Shown: positions 54,634 through 63,942 of the stretch, piece after piece | How positions within the stretch are numbered: the first letter of the stretch is position 1 | How the letters are laid out: each line of letters opens with the position of its first letter | Source of the DNA: JAGVSZ01 sp963747775 | GTDB taxonomy: Bacteria; Pseudomonadota; Gammaproteobacteria; Burkholderiales; SG8-39 | Assembly: GCA_963747775.1 (NCBI GenBank) | Contig: CAVVGT010000001.1 | Coordinates: forward strand, 429,641 to 493,640 | DNA length: 64,000 bases | Direction: 5' to 3' | Notes under the pieces: generated by a model | Database searches by the model: none | What the model was told of the DNA's origin: nothing | What the model saw: the letters and a program-made list of their open reading frames with translations, nothing else | Made by a program: the position numbers and the translations under genes

Positions 54634-55568
54634 CGGGTCACCACGCCCCACGGCAGGGTGCCGACGGGGATGTCGGCGAGCCTCGTGTAGCTCGCCGTGT
54701 CGATCACCGACACGCTGTTCGAGCGCCCGTTCGCGACGTAGCGCTTCTTGCCGTCCGGCGTGATCGCCATGTTCCACGGGCGCGCGCCCGATCTGGATGG
54801 TCGCGACCTGGTCGCGCTTCGCGACGTCGATCACGTCGACCTGCTCCGCTTCCTCGGCGCTTACGTAGACCAGCCGGCCGTCGGTGCTGAACACGGCCTG
54901 CTCGGGGTTCTTGCCCTTCACCTCGACGGTGAAGGCTCGAGCAGCACCGCGACCGCGGCGTGCTTCTCCTCGGTCGCAATCTGCGCCGCGGTCTTGCCGC
55001 GGTTGTCGACCGCGGCGGGGTCGGCACCGCGTGCAAGCAGGAACCGCACGGTGTCGGCCTGGCCATACGCGGCCGCCCACATCAACGCCGTCGCATCGTT
55101 CGCGTCCCGCTGGTTGACGTCGACCCCGGCGCCGAGCAGCGCCTCGACGCACGGCGTGCAGCCCTGCCCGGCGGCGTACACCATGGCGGTCTTCTGCACG
55201 CGGTCGGCGGGCGTGACGTCGGCCTTCGCCGCGAGCAGGAGCTTCAGGATCTCGGTGTGCCCGCCGAACGCCGCGCTCATCAGCGGCGTCACCCGGGCGA
55301 GGTTGGCGAGGTTCACGTCCGCGCCGCGCTCGAGCATCAGCTTGACGAGCCCGAGGTTGCCGTTGCGGGCGGCGGTGTTGAGGGCGGTGTCCCCGAGGCG
55401 GTTGCGCGACTGGAGATTGGCGCCTTGATCGAGCAGCGCGCGCACCGTCGCCTCGCTGCCGGCTCGCGCCGCCTGCAGCATGTCGAAGTTGATGTTGCGG
55501 TTTTGCGCCGCAGCAGCCATCGCGACGACGAGGAGCGCGCCAAGCAGGACGATTCGGGTAAGTGGCAT
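54630..55568 (-). CDS. secreted ankyrin-repeat protein joined to a YVTN propeller fragment, frameshifted
   Basis: From ATG 55568: signal peptide MPLTRIVLLGALLVVAMAAA, then about six ankyrin repeats (GDTALNTAARNGNLGLVKLML, VTPLMSAAFGGHTEILKLLL, ATALMWAAAYGQADTVRFLL). After a frame break near 54935 the sequence becomes FTVEVKGKNPEQAVFSTDGR, VYVSAEEAEQVDVIDVAKRD and VANGRSNSVSVIDTA, the last two to three blades of a YVTN propeller much like the protein at 62989-63942. A second break near 54790 (GGGC) is of the usual surplus-base kind. Periplasmic ankyrin proteins and propellers occur near PQQ dehydrogenases; the join looks like a deletion-made chimera. Confidence 0.68.
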
Positions 55569-55753
55569 GTAGGTGCGTCGGCCGCGACGCGCGGCGGTTG
55601 CCGCTCGTCGAAGCGAGGCATATGATGCACGCGGCCGCAGAATAATACGTGAATCGCGCCAAGGGGAGTTCAGACCTGCACGGCAGCCGCCGTGCGCGCC
55701 TCCTTCCCGCGCGACCACGCGGTTCGTTTGGTCGACCTGCTGAGGAGGCACAC

Positions 55754-57478
55754 ATGCACAACAACACATTCGCTCTTGCACGCCACGCGCTGCTCGTCGT
55801 CGGGGTCGCGTTGGCGCTCGGCGCAGGCGCCCAGGAAATCCAGAGGGGCGCAGCCGCCACCGGGGCGGGTGTGCCCAAGAACGTCAGCGTGTCCCAGGAG
55901 GCGCTGACGAAGGCCGGCGGACAGGGCACCAACTGGCTGCACACCAACGGCAGCTACGACCAGGCGCGCTACTACCCGGGCAACCAGATCAACGCGCAGA
56001 ACGTCAAGAGCCTGCGTCCGGTGTTCGTCTTCCAGACCGAGGTGGTCGAGTCGATGGAGACCGCGCCGATCGTCGTCGACGGCGTCATGTTCCTCACGAC
56101 CTCGTACAACCACGTGTACGCGATCGACGCCGTCACCGGCAAGGAGTTCTGGCACTACAAGCACAAGATGGGGCCGGTGACCACCTTCTGCTGCGGCCCG
56201 AACAACCGCGGCGTCGCGATCTCCGGCGGCAAGGTCTTCATGGGCACGCTCGACGCGAAGCTCGTGGCGCTCGACGCCAAGACCGGCAAGCTGCTGTGGG
56301 AAACGCAAATCGCCGATCCCGAGAAGGGCTACAGCGAGACGATGGCGCCGACCGTCATCGACAACAAGGTGCTGATCGGCACCAACGGCGGCGAGTACGG
56401 CATCCGCGGGTTCGTGAAGGCGTTCGACGCCGATGACGGCAAGCTGCTGTGGACCTTCTACACCATTCCGGAGAAGGGCCACGAGGGCGTGTGGGCGGTC
56501 AACGATGCGACCGGGCGCAACATGAAGCGCGACATCGCGGCCGAGAAGGCGGCGTTCGCCAAGGACAGCTCGTTCTACCAGACGCTCGGCGGCGGCGTGT
56601 GGATGAACCCGTCGGTCGACCTCAAGAACCGCACGCTGTGGTTCGTGGTCGGCAACCCGTCGCCCGACCTGTACGGCGCGGAGCGGCCCGGCGACAACCT
56701 CTACACCGACTCGCTGGTCGCGATCGACCTGGACAAGGGCACCTACAAGTGCCACTCCCAGTACGTCGCGCACGACGTGTGGGACCTCGACGCCGTCAGC
56801 CCGCCGATCCTGGTCGACGTGAAGGACAAGTCCGGCAAGATGATCCCGGGCGTGATCCACGGCGGCAAGACCGGCCACGTCTACGTGCACGACCGCAAGG
56901 ACTGCGCGCTGATCCGGTTCTCCGAGGCGATGATCCCGCAGGAGAACATGTGGGTGCTGCCGACCGCCGAAGGGGCGCGCATGCTCCCGGGCGCGAACGG
57001 CGGCGTCGAGTGGTCGCCGATGGCGTACGACGCGAAGTCGCGGCTCGCGATCGCGCTCAATCTGCACCAGCCGATGACCTACCACGTCGAAGCCGCCAAG
57101 TACCCCGGCGGCTCGAAGCTCTGGCTCGGCGGCGCGTTCAAGGCGATCGCGAGCGAGAAGCAATGGGGCCGCGTCTCCGCGGTCAACGTCGACACCGGCA
57201 AGGTCGCGTGGAAGTACGACACCGAGCAGCCGCTGATCGGCGGCGGGCTCGCGACCGCCGGGGGGCTCTTCTTCTTCGGCGAGGGCAACGGCCTCTTCAA
57301 GGCGCTCGACTCGAAGACCGGCAAGCTGCTCTGGAGCTTCCAGTGCGGCGCCGGCGCGAACGCGATGCCGGTGTCCTACATGGTCGGCAAGAAGCAGTAC
57401 GTCGCGATGGGCTGCGGCGGCAACACCCAGCTCGACTTCAAGCGCGGCAACAGCGTGTTCGTCTACGCGCTGCCCTGA
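55754..57478 (+). CDS. PQQ-dependent alcohol dehydrogenase (lanthanide-type signature)
   Basis: 574 residues with signal peptide (MHNNTFALARHALLVVGVAL, near AGAQ). Quinoprotein landmarks: vicinal disulphide FCCGPNNRGVAI, GTNGGEYGIRGFVKAFD, GGGVWMNPSVDLKN (metal-binding Asn), VGNPSPDLYG and HDVWDLDAVSPP. In the last motif, the catalytic Asp is followed two residues later by Asp, the extra ligand of lanthanide-dependent XoxF/ExaF/PedH-type enzymes; calcium enzymes have Ala, Ser or Thr there. It oxidises alcohols in the periplasm, passing electrons to cytochrome c. A GAGGAGG site precedes ATG 55754. The di-haem cytochrome gene follows. Confidence 0.92.
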   Translation: MHNNTFALARHALLVVGVALALGAGAQEIQRGAAATGAGVPKNVSVSQEALTKAGGQGTNWLHTNGSYDQARYYPGNQINAQNVKSLRPVFVFQTEVVESMETAPIVVDGVMFLTTSYNHVYAIDAVTGKEFWHYKHKMGPVTTFCCGPNNRGVAISGGKVFMGTLDAKLVALDAKTGKLLWETQIADPEKGYSETMAPTVIDNKVLIGTNGGEYGIRGFVKAFDADDGKLLWTFYTIPEKGHEGVWAVNDATGRNMKRDIAAEKAAFAKDSSFYQTLGGGVWMNPSVDLKNRTLWFVVGNPSPDLYGAERPGDNLYTDSLVAIDLDKGTYKCHSQYVAHDVWDLDAVSPPILVDVKDKSGKMIPGVIHGGKTGHVYVHDRKDCALIRFSEAMIPQENMWVLPTAEGARMLPGANGGVEWSPMAYDAKSRLAIALNLHQPMTYHVEAAKYPGGSKLWLGGAFKAIASEKQWGRVSAVNVDTGKVAWKYDTEQPLIGGGLATAGGLFFFGEGNGLFKALDSKTGKLLWSFQCGAGANAMPVSYMVGKKQYVAMGCGGNTQLDFKRGNSVFVYALP

Positions 57479-57500
57479 TCGGTCGCGTCCCGACTGACCT

Positions 57501-57529
57501 CGAGGCCGCCCGCGGGCGGCCTCGCTTTT
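57501..57529 (+). terminator. intrinsic terminator after PQQ dehydrogenase
   Basis: A 10-bp or longer GC stem (CGAGGCCGCC / GGGCGGCCTCG) ends in CTTTT, a classic rho-independent terminator. The cytochrome gene starts only ~12 bases later, so read-through or a separate promoter must supply it. Confidence 0.85.
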
Positions 57530-57540
57530 GAGTGAAGGGG

Positions 57541-58149
57541 ATGCGAGTGCATCCGAGGTTCGCAATCGGACTCACTGCGACGCTCGCCGCGGCGCTCGGA
57601 GCCGCGCTGGTTCCCGCGGGCGCCCGGGCGCAGGACGTGGAGAAGGGGCGCAAGAAGGCCGAGACCTGCATCGCCTGCCACGGCCCGAACGGCAACTCGA
57701 CCCAGCCGCAGTTTCCGATCCTCGCCGGGCAGACGTCCCGCTATCTGTACCTCCAGCTCAAGGACTTCAAGGAGGGTCGCCGGACCCATCCGCAGATGGA
57801 GCCGTTCATCAAGGATCTATCGCGCGACGACATGTTCGACCTCGCCGCGTTCTTCGCCGCGCAGAGGCTGCGGACGGCGGCGGACTTCAAGCCCGACCCG
57901 GTCAAGGTCGAGCGCGGGAAGAGGAAGGCCGACGAAGTGCTGTGCACCATGTGCCACCTCGGAGGATTCATGGGCCAGAACGAGATTCCGCGCGTCGCCG
58001 GACAGCACTACGAGTACGTCGTGAAGCAGCTGAAGGACTTCAAGACCGCGAAGCGCACGAACGACGCGGGCAACATGGCGAGCGTGTCGAAGACGCTGTC
58101 CGACGGCGACATCGACGACCTCGCAACCTATCTCGCCGGGCTCTACTGA
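57541..58149 (+). CDS. di-haem cytochrome c
   Basis: About 202 residues: signal peptide (MRVHPRFAIGLTATLAAALG, near AGARAQ), first haem motif CIACHGPNGNS and second CTMCHLGGFMGQNE, each with the downstream Met/His region expected of class I c553-like domains (GQTSRYLYLQL; GQHYEYVVKQL). The start is ambiguous: GTG 57532, ATG 57541 and GTG 57547 are in frame, and AAGGGG is best spaced for 57547. It probably accepts electrons from the PQQ dehydrogenase just upstream. Confidence 0.9.
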   Translation: MRVHPRFAIGLTATLAAALGAALVPAGARAQDVEKGRKKAETCIACHGPNGNSTQPQFPILAGQTSRYLYLQLKDFKEGRRTHPQMEPFIKDLSRDDMFDLAAFFAAQRLRTAADFKPDPVKVERGKRKADEVLCTMCHLGGFMGQNEIPRVAGQHYEYVVKQLKDFKTAKRTNDAGNMASVSKTLSDGDIDDLATYLAGLY

Positions 58150-58238
58150 CCCCGACGCGCCCCATGCGGGGCCGCGCCTTACTCCCACTCGCGGTCGCCG
58201 GCGCGGCTCGCGCGCGGATCACGCTGAATCGGGCCGCG

Positions 58239-58883
58239 TCATTCGAGCAGGCCGTGCTGGAGCGCGATCCAGACCATCTGCGCGGAGGTATCGGCCTCCA
58301 GCTTCTGCTTGACGAGGGACTGATAGTTCGCGATCGTCTTCTGGCTGAGCGAGAGGATACGGGCGATGTCGGCGATCGACTTGCCCTCGGCGAGAAGACG
58401 GAACACCTCGAACTCGCGTGGCGAGAGCTCCTCGAAAGGCAGCGGTTGTCCCGGCAGGCGCTGCGTCGCGAGCTTCTGCGCGATGTCATGGCTCAGGTAC
58501 GGCCGTCCCGCGGCGACCGCCCGCACCGCTTCGACCATCAGCTCGGGCGCGCTCGATTTGGTGATGTAGCCCCGCGCACCGGCCTGCAGCGCCCGCGAAG
58601 CGAACACGACGTCCTCGTGCACGCTGAACACCAGCACCCGCGCCGAAGGCTCCCGGGCGATGATGCGACGTGTCGCCTCCACGCCGCTGACACCGGGCAG
58701 CGTGATGTCCATGACGACCACGTCCGGCGTGGTGTCGCAGAAGAGTCGATAGGCCGCATCACCGTTCGCTGCCTCCGCGACCACCTCGATGTCCGAGGTG
58801 CGCTCGAGCAGGCGCCGGTAGCCCTCCCGCACGACCGCATGGTCGTCGACGAGCAGCACGCGCAGCGCCATCTGCGAATTCAT
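58239..58883 (-). CDS. NarL/LuxR-type response regulator
   Basis: 214 residues. The receiver domain has the acidic pair in LRVLLVDDHAVVREGYRRLL, phosphoacceptor Asp in VVVMDITLPGVSG and Lys in YITKSSAPE. The C-terminal LuxR helix-turn-helix is FEELSPREFEVFRLLAEGKSIADIARILSLSQKTIANY. Similar regulators (ExaE/ErbR/AgmR type) control PQQ alcohol oxidation in pseudomonads; that role is inferred from the neighbouring genes. It overlaps the kinase gene by four bases. Confidence 0.92.
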   Translation of the reverse strand: MNSQMALRVLLVDDHAVVREGYRRLLERTSDIEVVAEAANGDAAYRLFCDTTPDVVVMDITLPGVSGVEATRRIIAREPSARVLVFSVHEDVVFASRALQAGARGYITKSSAPELMVEAVRAVAAGRPYLSHDIAQKLATQRLPGQPLPFEELSPREFEVFRLLAEGKSIADIARILSLSQKTIANYQSLVKQKLEADTSAQMVWIALQHGLLE

Positions 58884-59833
58884 GGCTCGACCGGGATGCG
58901 CGCGCGGATCTCGACGCCGTGCGGTGTGCCCTCGGCGACCTCGAAGCGGCCGCCCAGCGCTTCGACGCGTTCACGCAGCCCGACGAGCCCCAGTCCTGAA
59001 CGTCTTCCCGACACGGCCGGCATTCCCGCACCGTCGTCGCGTATGCAGACGCTCAACTCGCCGTGCAAGCCGTCGACGCTAACCTCCACGGCGGAGGCGC
59101 TGGCGTGCCGGGCCACGTTGGTGAGACATTCCTGGACGACCCGGTAGACCGACATATTGATCTGCTCACCCAGCTCGTCGAGCCGGCCCTTCAACTCCAG
59201 CGTGCAGCGCACGCCCGGGTTGCGCCGTTGCCATTCGCTCACCTGATGTCGCAATGCGTCCGCGATCCCGAGCTCGTCCAGAGCGACCGGGCGCAGCCGC
59301 TCCATCAAGCCGCGCGTCACGTCGTACACCCGGCTCGACACGTCGATGATCGCCTGCGCGCTGTCCACGATCTCCCGCGACGGTGCGCCCGGATGGTTGC
59401 GGATCGCTGTGGCGTCGAGCTTGATTGCATTCAGGCACTGGCCGAGTTCGTCGTGCAGCTCGCGAGCGAGGCTGCGCCGCTCCTCTTCCTGGGCGAGCAG
59501 GTACTTTTGCGACAGCCGGCGGTTCTCAGCGAGCGCGTCGCCGAGCTCGCGCTCGGCGGCCAGGCGCCGCGCGAGCTCGCGGGTCGCCTGGTGCCAGCGC
59601 CGCCATGCGAACCAGACGAGCGCGACCGCGAGCGCCAGCAGCGTCGGCACGAGCTCGTCGACCTGGAACCGCTCGAGCGGCCGCGCGAGCTGGGCGATCC
59701 GTTCCTGAAGATCGAGGTGCGAGGCCACGAGGAAGGCGAGTACCGTCACCGCGCTGACCACCATCGCGTCACCGCCGGCGCCCAGGCGCGAAACAGGCGT
59801 GGCAGCGGGCGAAGACGGAGAAGAGGCCTTCAT
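58880..59833 (-). CDS. NarX-type sensor histidine kinase
   Basis: 317 residues. Two hydrophobic helices (AMVVSAVTVLAFLVASHL and LVPTLLALAVALVWFAW) enclose a very short periplasmic loop, followed by a coiled coil. The HisKA_3 dimerisation motif SLARELHDELGQCLNAIKLD has the phosphorylated His. The ATPase has NVARHASASAVEVSV and IRDDGAGM, GLGLVGLRERV. It partners the response regulator (ATGA overlap). The small sensing domain suggests a membrane or redox cue rather than a bound ligand. Confidence 0.9.
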   Translation of the reverse strand: MKASSPSSPAATPVSRLGAGGDAMVVSAVTVLAFLVASHLDLQERIAQLARPLERFQVDELVPTLLALAVALVWFAWRRWHQATRELARRLAAERELGDALAENRRLSQKYLLAQEEERRSLARELHDELGQCLNAIKLDATAIRNHPGAPSREIVDSAQAIIDVSSRVYDVTRGLMERLRPVALDELGIADALRHQVSEWQRRNPGVRCTLELKGRLDELGEQINMSVYRVVQECLTNVARHASASAVEVSVDGLHGELSVCIRDDGAGMPAVSGRRSGLGLVGLRERVEALGGRFEVAEGTPHGVEIRARIPVEP

Positions 59834-59962
59834 GGAGCTCGATCTGCGGCGACGATTGATTGTAGCGCCAGCCCCGGAGACGGTCCCGAGCAGAGCGGGA
59901 GTTTTTCCCGACGGTCCGGAGGTGGCCTACGTTAGCGTCTCCCCAGGACAAGAGGACGGGAA

Positions 59963-62248
59963 ATGCGACGCCGGAGAACCGGGCGGACGACGATCGCAAG
60001 ACGCAGCCTGCCCGGAATGCTCGTGTGCGGGGCTTGCATGACGATACCGGCTGCCGAGGCGCAGGAGCGGGCCACACAGGCCCCCGCCGTTGAGGTGGTT
60101 GCCCCGACGCCCATCCCGGGGCTGGGGGTCCCGAAGGACAAGGTCCCCGCGAACGTCCAGACGGGCGATGCCGAGGACCTGCGCAATCCCGGCACGATGA
60201 CGCTCCCGGACCTCATGGAGCGCAGCTTCGACAGCGTGAACATCAACCAGTCGCAGGGGAATCCCTACCAGCCGGACATCAATTTCCGCGGCTTCACCGG
60301 CTCGCCGCTGCTCGGTACGTCGCCCGGGCTCTCCGTGTTCCAGGACGGTGTGCGCATCAACGAACCGTTCGGCGACGGCGTGAACTGGGACCTCATCCCG
60401 AACCCCGCGATCGCCACCATCACCCTCATGCCCGGCTCCAACCCCGTGTTCGGGCTCAACACGCTCGGTGGCGCAATCTCGATCACGACCAAGAACGGGT
60501 TCGACTTCCCGGGCCTCGCGGTGCAAGGCTACGGCGGGTCGTTCCGGCGGGCGGCCGGCGACATCGAGTACGGCGGTTCCGCCGACCGGGTGGGCTACTA
60601 CGTGACCGGCAACGGGTTCTACGAGCGCGGCTGGCGGGACAACACGAGCACGCACATCTGGCAGGGGTTCGGCAAGCTGAGCTTCCGGGATCGGGACACC
60701 AGCCTGGATTTCAGCTTCACGGGCGCGAACAACACGTTGAACGGGGCGCAGGCGATCCCAATTTCCTTCCTTGAGCAGCAGCGGTCCCAGAGCTATACGT
60801 TCCCGGATACCTTCAAGAACGAGCTCACCGCGTTCACGCTAAACGGCAAGCACTCGGTCTCCGAGCGCAGCCTGCTGCAAGGCACGCTGTACTACCGCGG
60901 ACTCCGCAGCAAGAGCTTCAACACCAACGTCAACGACGACTTCGATCCCACGCAACCGATCGCGTCCGGCAACACGGAAGGGACGAACGCCGCGATCGAC
61001 CTGAACACGAACGGCTGGGGCTTCGGGGCCCAGTTCAGCTACCTCGGCAACCTCGGCGCGGCGCCGAACCAGCTGACGCTGGGCGCGAGTCTCGACGCGG
61101 GCCGTACCGATTTCACCCAGAGCGAGCAGGAGGCGAACTTCGCTTCGGACCGCTCGAGCGTTCCGTTCGGCGGTTACGTCACCACGACCCAGGCGCGCAC
61201 CACGAACCAGTACTGGGGCGTCTACGTCACCGACATGCTGTCGCCCGCGCCGTGGCTGGACATCACCCTGGCCGGCCGCTACAACTGGGCCCAGGTCAAG
61301 ATCAATGACACCTCGGGGACCAAGCCGGCGCTCGACGGCAACAACAAGTTCAACCGGTTCAATCCGGCCGTCGGCGTGACCTTCAAGCCCGTGGCCGCGC
61401 TGACGGCCTACGCGGCGTACAACGAGGGCATGCGCATTCCCACGCCGGTCGAGCTCACGTGCGCCGATCCCTCGGCACCGTGCTCGCTGCCCAACGCGTT
61501 CCTCGCCGACCCGCCGCTCGATCCGATCATCGCGAAGACGGTGGAGGCGGGCTTGCGCGGGCCGATCATGCCGGGCGTGCGATGGCATGCAACCGCGTAT
61601 CAGACCGCGCTCGAGAGCGACATCCTCTTCGTCAGCGCCTCGGCGAGCGCGCCAAACACCGGTTTCTTCCAGAACGTGGGCACGACGCGTCGCCGGGGCG
61701 TCGAGCTCGGCGTCTCCGGCACGGCGGATCGGTGGCGTTTCGGCGCCAGCTACAGCTACATCAACGCCCAGTTCCGCACGCCGTTCACCGAATTCAGCCC
61801 CAACAACAGCTCGGCGGACCCGATCGGCGACATCCAGGTGCAGTCCGGCGACCGGATTCCCGGAATCCCGACCAACATCTTCAAGCTGCGTGCCGCCTAT
61901 GCGTTCGGAGGCGGCTTCACCCTGGGCGGAGGAATGTTCGCCCAGAACAGCCAATACGTGCGGGGCAACGAGAATAACCAGGACCCGAACGGGAAGATTC
62001 CGGGCTATACGGTGTTCAACGTCGACGCGCGCTGGAACTTCGCCCGCGGCTGGGAGCTCTTCGGCATGATCAACAACCTCTTCAACCGGAAATACGAGAC
62101 GGCCGGCGTCCTCGGGCTGAACTTCTTCAACGGTTCCGGCAACACGTTCGATGCGACGAATACCGTCAAGGAGGTCTTCCTGTCGCCGGCGGCGCCGTTC
62201 GGCGCCTGGATCGGCGTGCGCTATGCCCTCGGTACGCGGGGGTCGTGA
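59963..62248 (+). CDS. TonB-dependent outer-membrane receptor
   Basis: 761 residues: signal peptide (cleavage near AAEAQ), a TonB-box-like VEVVAPTPIPG, plug domain (DLMERSFDSVNINQ, INFRGFTGSPLLGTSPGLSVFQDGVRINE, NTLGGAISITTKNG) and a 22-strand barrel ending in WIGVRYALG. It imports a ligand through the outer membrane using TonB energy. TonB receptors of this kind are often found beside PQQ dehydrogenases and may supply PQQ, a metal (including lanthanides) or a substrate; the ligand is not readable. AGGACGGGAA precedes ATG 59963. The cognate TonB gene follows. Confidence 0.92.
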   Translation: MRRRRTGRTTIARRSLPGMLVCGACMTIPAAEAQERATQAPAVEVVAPTPIPGLGVPKDKVPANVQTGDAEDLRNPGTMTLPDLMERSFDSVNINQSQGNPYQPDINFRGFTGSPLLGTSPGLSVFQDGVRINEPFGDGVNWDLIPNPAIATITLMPGSNPVFGLNTLGGAISITTKNGFDFPGLAVQGYGGSFRRAAGDIEYGGSADRVGYYVTGNGFYERGWRDNTSTHIWQGFGKLSFRDRDTSLDFSFTGANNTLNGAQAIPISFLEQQRSQSYTFPDTFKNELTAFTLNGKHSVSERSLLQGTLYYRGLRSKSFNTNVNDDFDPTQPIASGNTEGTNAAIDLNTNGWGFGAQFSYLGNLGAAPNQLTLGASLDAGRTDFTQSEQEANFASDRSSVPFGGYVTTTQARTTNQYWGVYVTDMLSPAPWLDITLAGRYNWAQVKINDTSGTKPALDGNNKFNRFNPAVGVTFKPVAALTAYAAYNEGMRIPTPVELTCADPSAPCSLPNAFLADPPLDPIIAKTVEAGLRGPIMPGVRWHATAYQTALESDILFVSASASAPNTGFFQNVGTTRRRGVELGVSGTADRWRFGASYSYINAQFRTPFTEFSPNNSSADPIGDIQVQSGDRIPGIPTNIFKLRAAYAFGGGFTLGGGMFAQNSQYVRGNENNQDPNGKIPGYTVFNVDARWNFARGWELFGMINNLFNRKYETAGVLGLNFFNGSGNTFDATNTVKEVFLSPAAPFGAWIGVRYALGTRGS

Positions 62249-62252
62249 GCCC

Positions 62253-62981
62253 GTGGCCGCCTGCTACGCCGCCTGGCCTCTCGAGCGCCGACTCGGCACG
62301 GCTGTGATGGCATCGCTCGCCGTTCACGCGGCGGCGATGTTGTTTTCGTTCCCCGCGCTGCGCGTTTCGCCGTTCGAGCCGAGTCCGGTGCTGGAGGTGA
62401 CCTTGCGCGACCTTCACGTGCCGCCTGCGGTCGCGCCGGAGCCGGGCGGACTCGTATCGCCGGCGCCGGTTCCGGAGAAGCGCGTCAGACCGGAGCGCCG
62501 CAGCCGCGAGCCCGTCCCGATCGCTAGGAAGAGCGAGCCGCCCGTGCCGTCGCCGGCGGAGAGCGTCGAAGAAAAGCGTGTTGGACCGCCTGCGGTGGAA
62601 GTACCCGTCGATTCACCGGTTCCAGAGCCGCAGCCGGCATCGCCGCCGCTCGCGGCCAGCGCGCCGACGCCCCGGGTGCCCCAGTCCGAACTGCTCTTCA
62701 GCTACGGGCAGGCGATCTCCCAGGCGCTGGCACGCTACAAGGAGTACCCGCGGATCGCGCAGATGCAGGGCTGGCAAGGTTCAGTGACGATGCGCCTGCG
62801 AGTCTCGCCGTCCGGCCGCCTGATCGATGCTCAGGTGCACGCTTCGAGCGGCCATGAAGTGCTCGACCGGCAGGCGCTTGCGATGGCGTCGAAACCCGAG
62901 CGCTATCCGGCCCCGCCCGAGGCGCTGCACGACCGCGAGATCGCGGTGCTCGTACCGGTCGTCTTCCGGCTCGAGCGCTAA
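62253..62981 (+). CDS. TonB-family energy-coupling protein
   Basis: About 242 residues from GTG 62253. An N-terminal membrane anchor (GTAVMASLAVHAAAMLFSF), a long proline-rich spacer (EPGGLVSPAPVPEKRVRPERR, PEPQPASPPLAAS) and a C-terminal TonB domain (YPRIAQMQGWQGSVTMRLRVSPSGRLIDAQV). It probably energises the adjacent receptor at 59963-62248, four bases upstream. A GGGGG stretch 12 bases before the start is the only ribosome-site candidate. Confidence 0.9.
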   Translation: MAACYAAWPLERRLGTAVMASLAVHAAAMLFSFPALRVSPFEPSPVLEVTLRDLHVPPAVAPEPGGLVSPAPVPEKRVRPERRSREPVPIARKSEPPVPSPAESVEEKRVGPPAVEVPVDSPVPEPQPASPPLAASAPTPRVPQSELLFSYGQAISQALARYKEYPRIAQMQGWQGSVTMRLRVSPSGRLIDAQVHASSGHEVLDRQALAMASKPERYPAPPEALHDREIAVLVPVVFRLER

Positions 62982-62988
62982 TCCCGAT

Positions 62989-63942
62989 TCACTCGAAGAT
63001 CGCCACACCCCAGGGCGTGTCGCCGACCGGGATCTCCTTGAGGAGGACGTTCTTCGCCGTGTCGATGACCGACACGCTATTCGACCTGCCGTTTGCGACG
63101 TACAGCTTCGCGCCGTCGCGGGTCAGCGCCATGTTCCACGGCCGCTTGCCGACCGGGATCGTCGCGACGACCTTGTCGGTCGCGGTGTCGATCACCATGA
63201 CGTTCGCGTCGCCGCCGTTGGTGAGATAGAGCCGCTTGCCGTCCGGATGCATGGCGAGGCCGTTGGAGCGCAGGCCCGCCTTGATCGTGCGCAGGATCTT
63301 GTGCTGGCGCGCATCGATCACGTACACCGTGTCGGCGCGCTCGCACGCGACGTAGGCCTTGGCGCCGTCCGGCGTGAAGGCGATGCCGCGCGGCCGCGTG
63401 CCCACTTTAAGCTGCACGATGGCCTTGCGCGCGGCGACGTCGATCACCTCGAGCTTGTCGTCCTCCTCCGCGCTGACGTAGACGAACCGCCCGTCGGGGG
63501 AAAACACGGCGTGCTCGGGGTTGTCGCCGCCGATCTTCACCCTGAATGCCACCGCATCGGTCGCCGTGTCGACGAAGACGACGCTGTTCGTGAGCTCGAC
63601 CGCCGCGGCAATCAGCTTGCCGTCGGGGGAGATGTAGATGCCTTCGGGCGATTCGCCGAGATCGACGCGTTTCGTCGCCGTGCGCTTGTCAAGATCGACC
63701 ACGAGCAGCGCGTTCGCCGGCTGGTCCGACACGTACGCGATCCGGCGCGCTGCGAGGATCGCCATGCCGCGCGGCTTGCCGCCGGTCTTGATCTCGCCCA
63801 CGACCTCGTCCCGCGCGGTGTCGATGAGGGAGATGGTGCCGCCGTTCTCGTTGCCGACGAGCGCGGTCCCGGCCAGCGCCGGTGCAAGACCGGCGAACGC
63901 GAGGGTGAGGGCGAGTGCTCCTGCGGATGCGAGTTTCGTCAT
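62989..63942 (-). CDS. periplasmic YVTN beta-propeller protein (PQQ-associated type)
   Basis: 317 residues from ATG 63942 (GGGAGA seven bases upstream; the frame is open further up). Signal peptide MTKLASAGALALTLAFAGLA, then seven repeats of about 42 residues with YVTN-like cores (for example RFVYVSAEEDDKLEVIDVAARK, KAYVACERADTVYVIDAR, KLYVANGRSNSVSVIDTA). A known family, TIGR03866, consists of PQQ-associated propellers with seven YVTN repeats; this fits the neighbourhood. It converges on tonB and is the likely parent type of the fragment at 54630. Confidence 0.86.
   Translation of the reverse strand: MTKLASAGALALTLAFAGLAPALAGTALVGNENGGTISLIDTARDEVVGEIKTGGKPRGMAILAARRIAYVSDQPANALLVVDLDKRTATKRVDLGESPEGIYISPDGKLIAAAVELTNSVVFVDTATDAVAFRVKIGGDNPEHAVFSPDGRFVYVSAEEDDKLEVIDVAARKAIVQLKVGTRPRGIAFTPDGAKAYVACERADTVYVIDARQHKILRTIKAGLRSNGLAMHPDGKRLYLTNGGDANVMVIDTATDKVVATIPVGKRPWNMALTRDGAKLYVANGRSNSVSVIDTAKNVLLKEIPVGDTPWGVAIFE

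Noticed and set aside
59963..62248. Naming the TonB receptor a lanthanophore receptor
   Set aside because: The sequence shows only generic plug and barrel motifs; the ligand cannot be deduced, and lut ABC-transporter genes are absent.
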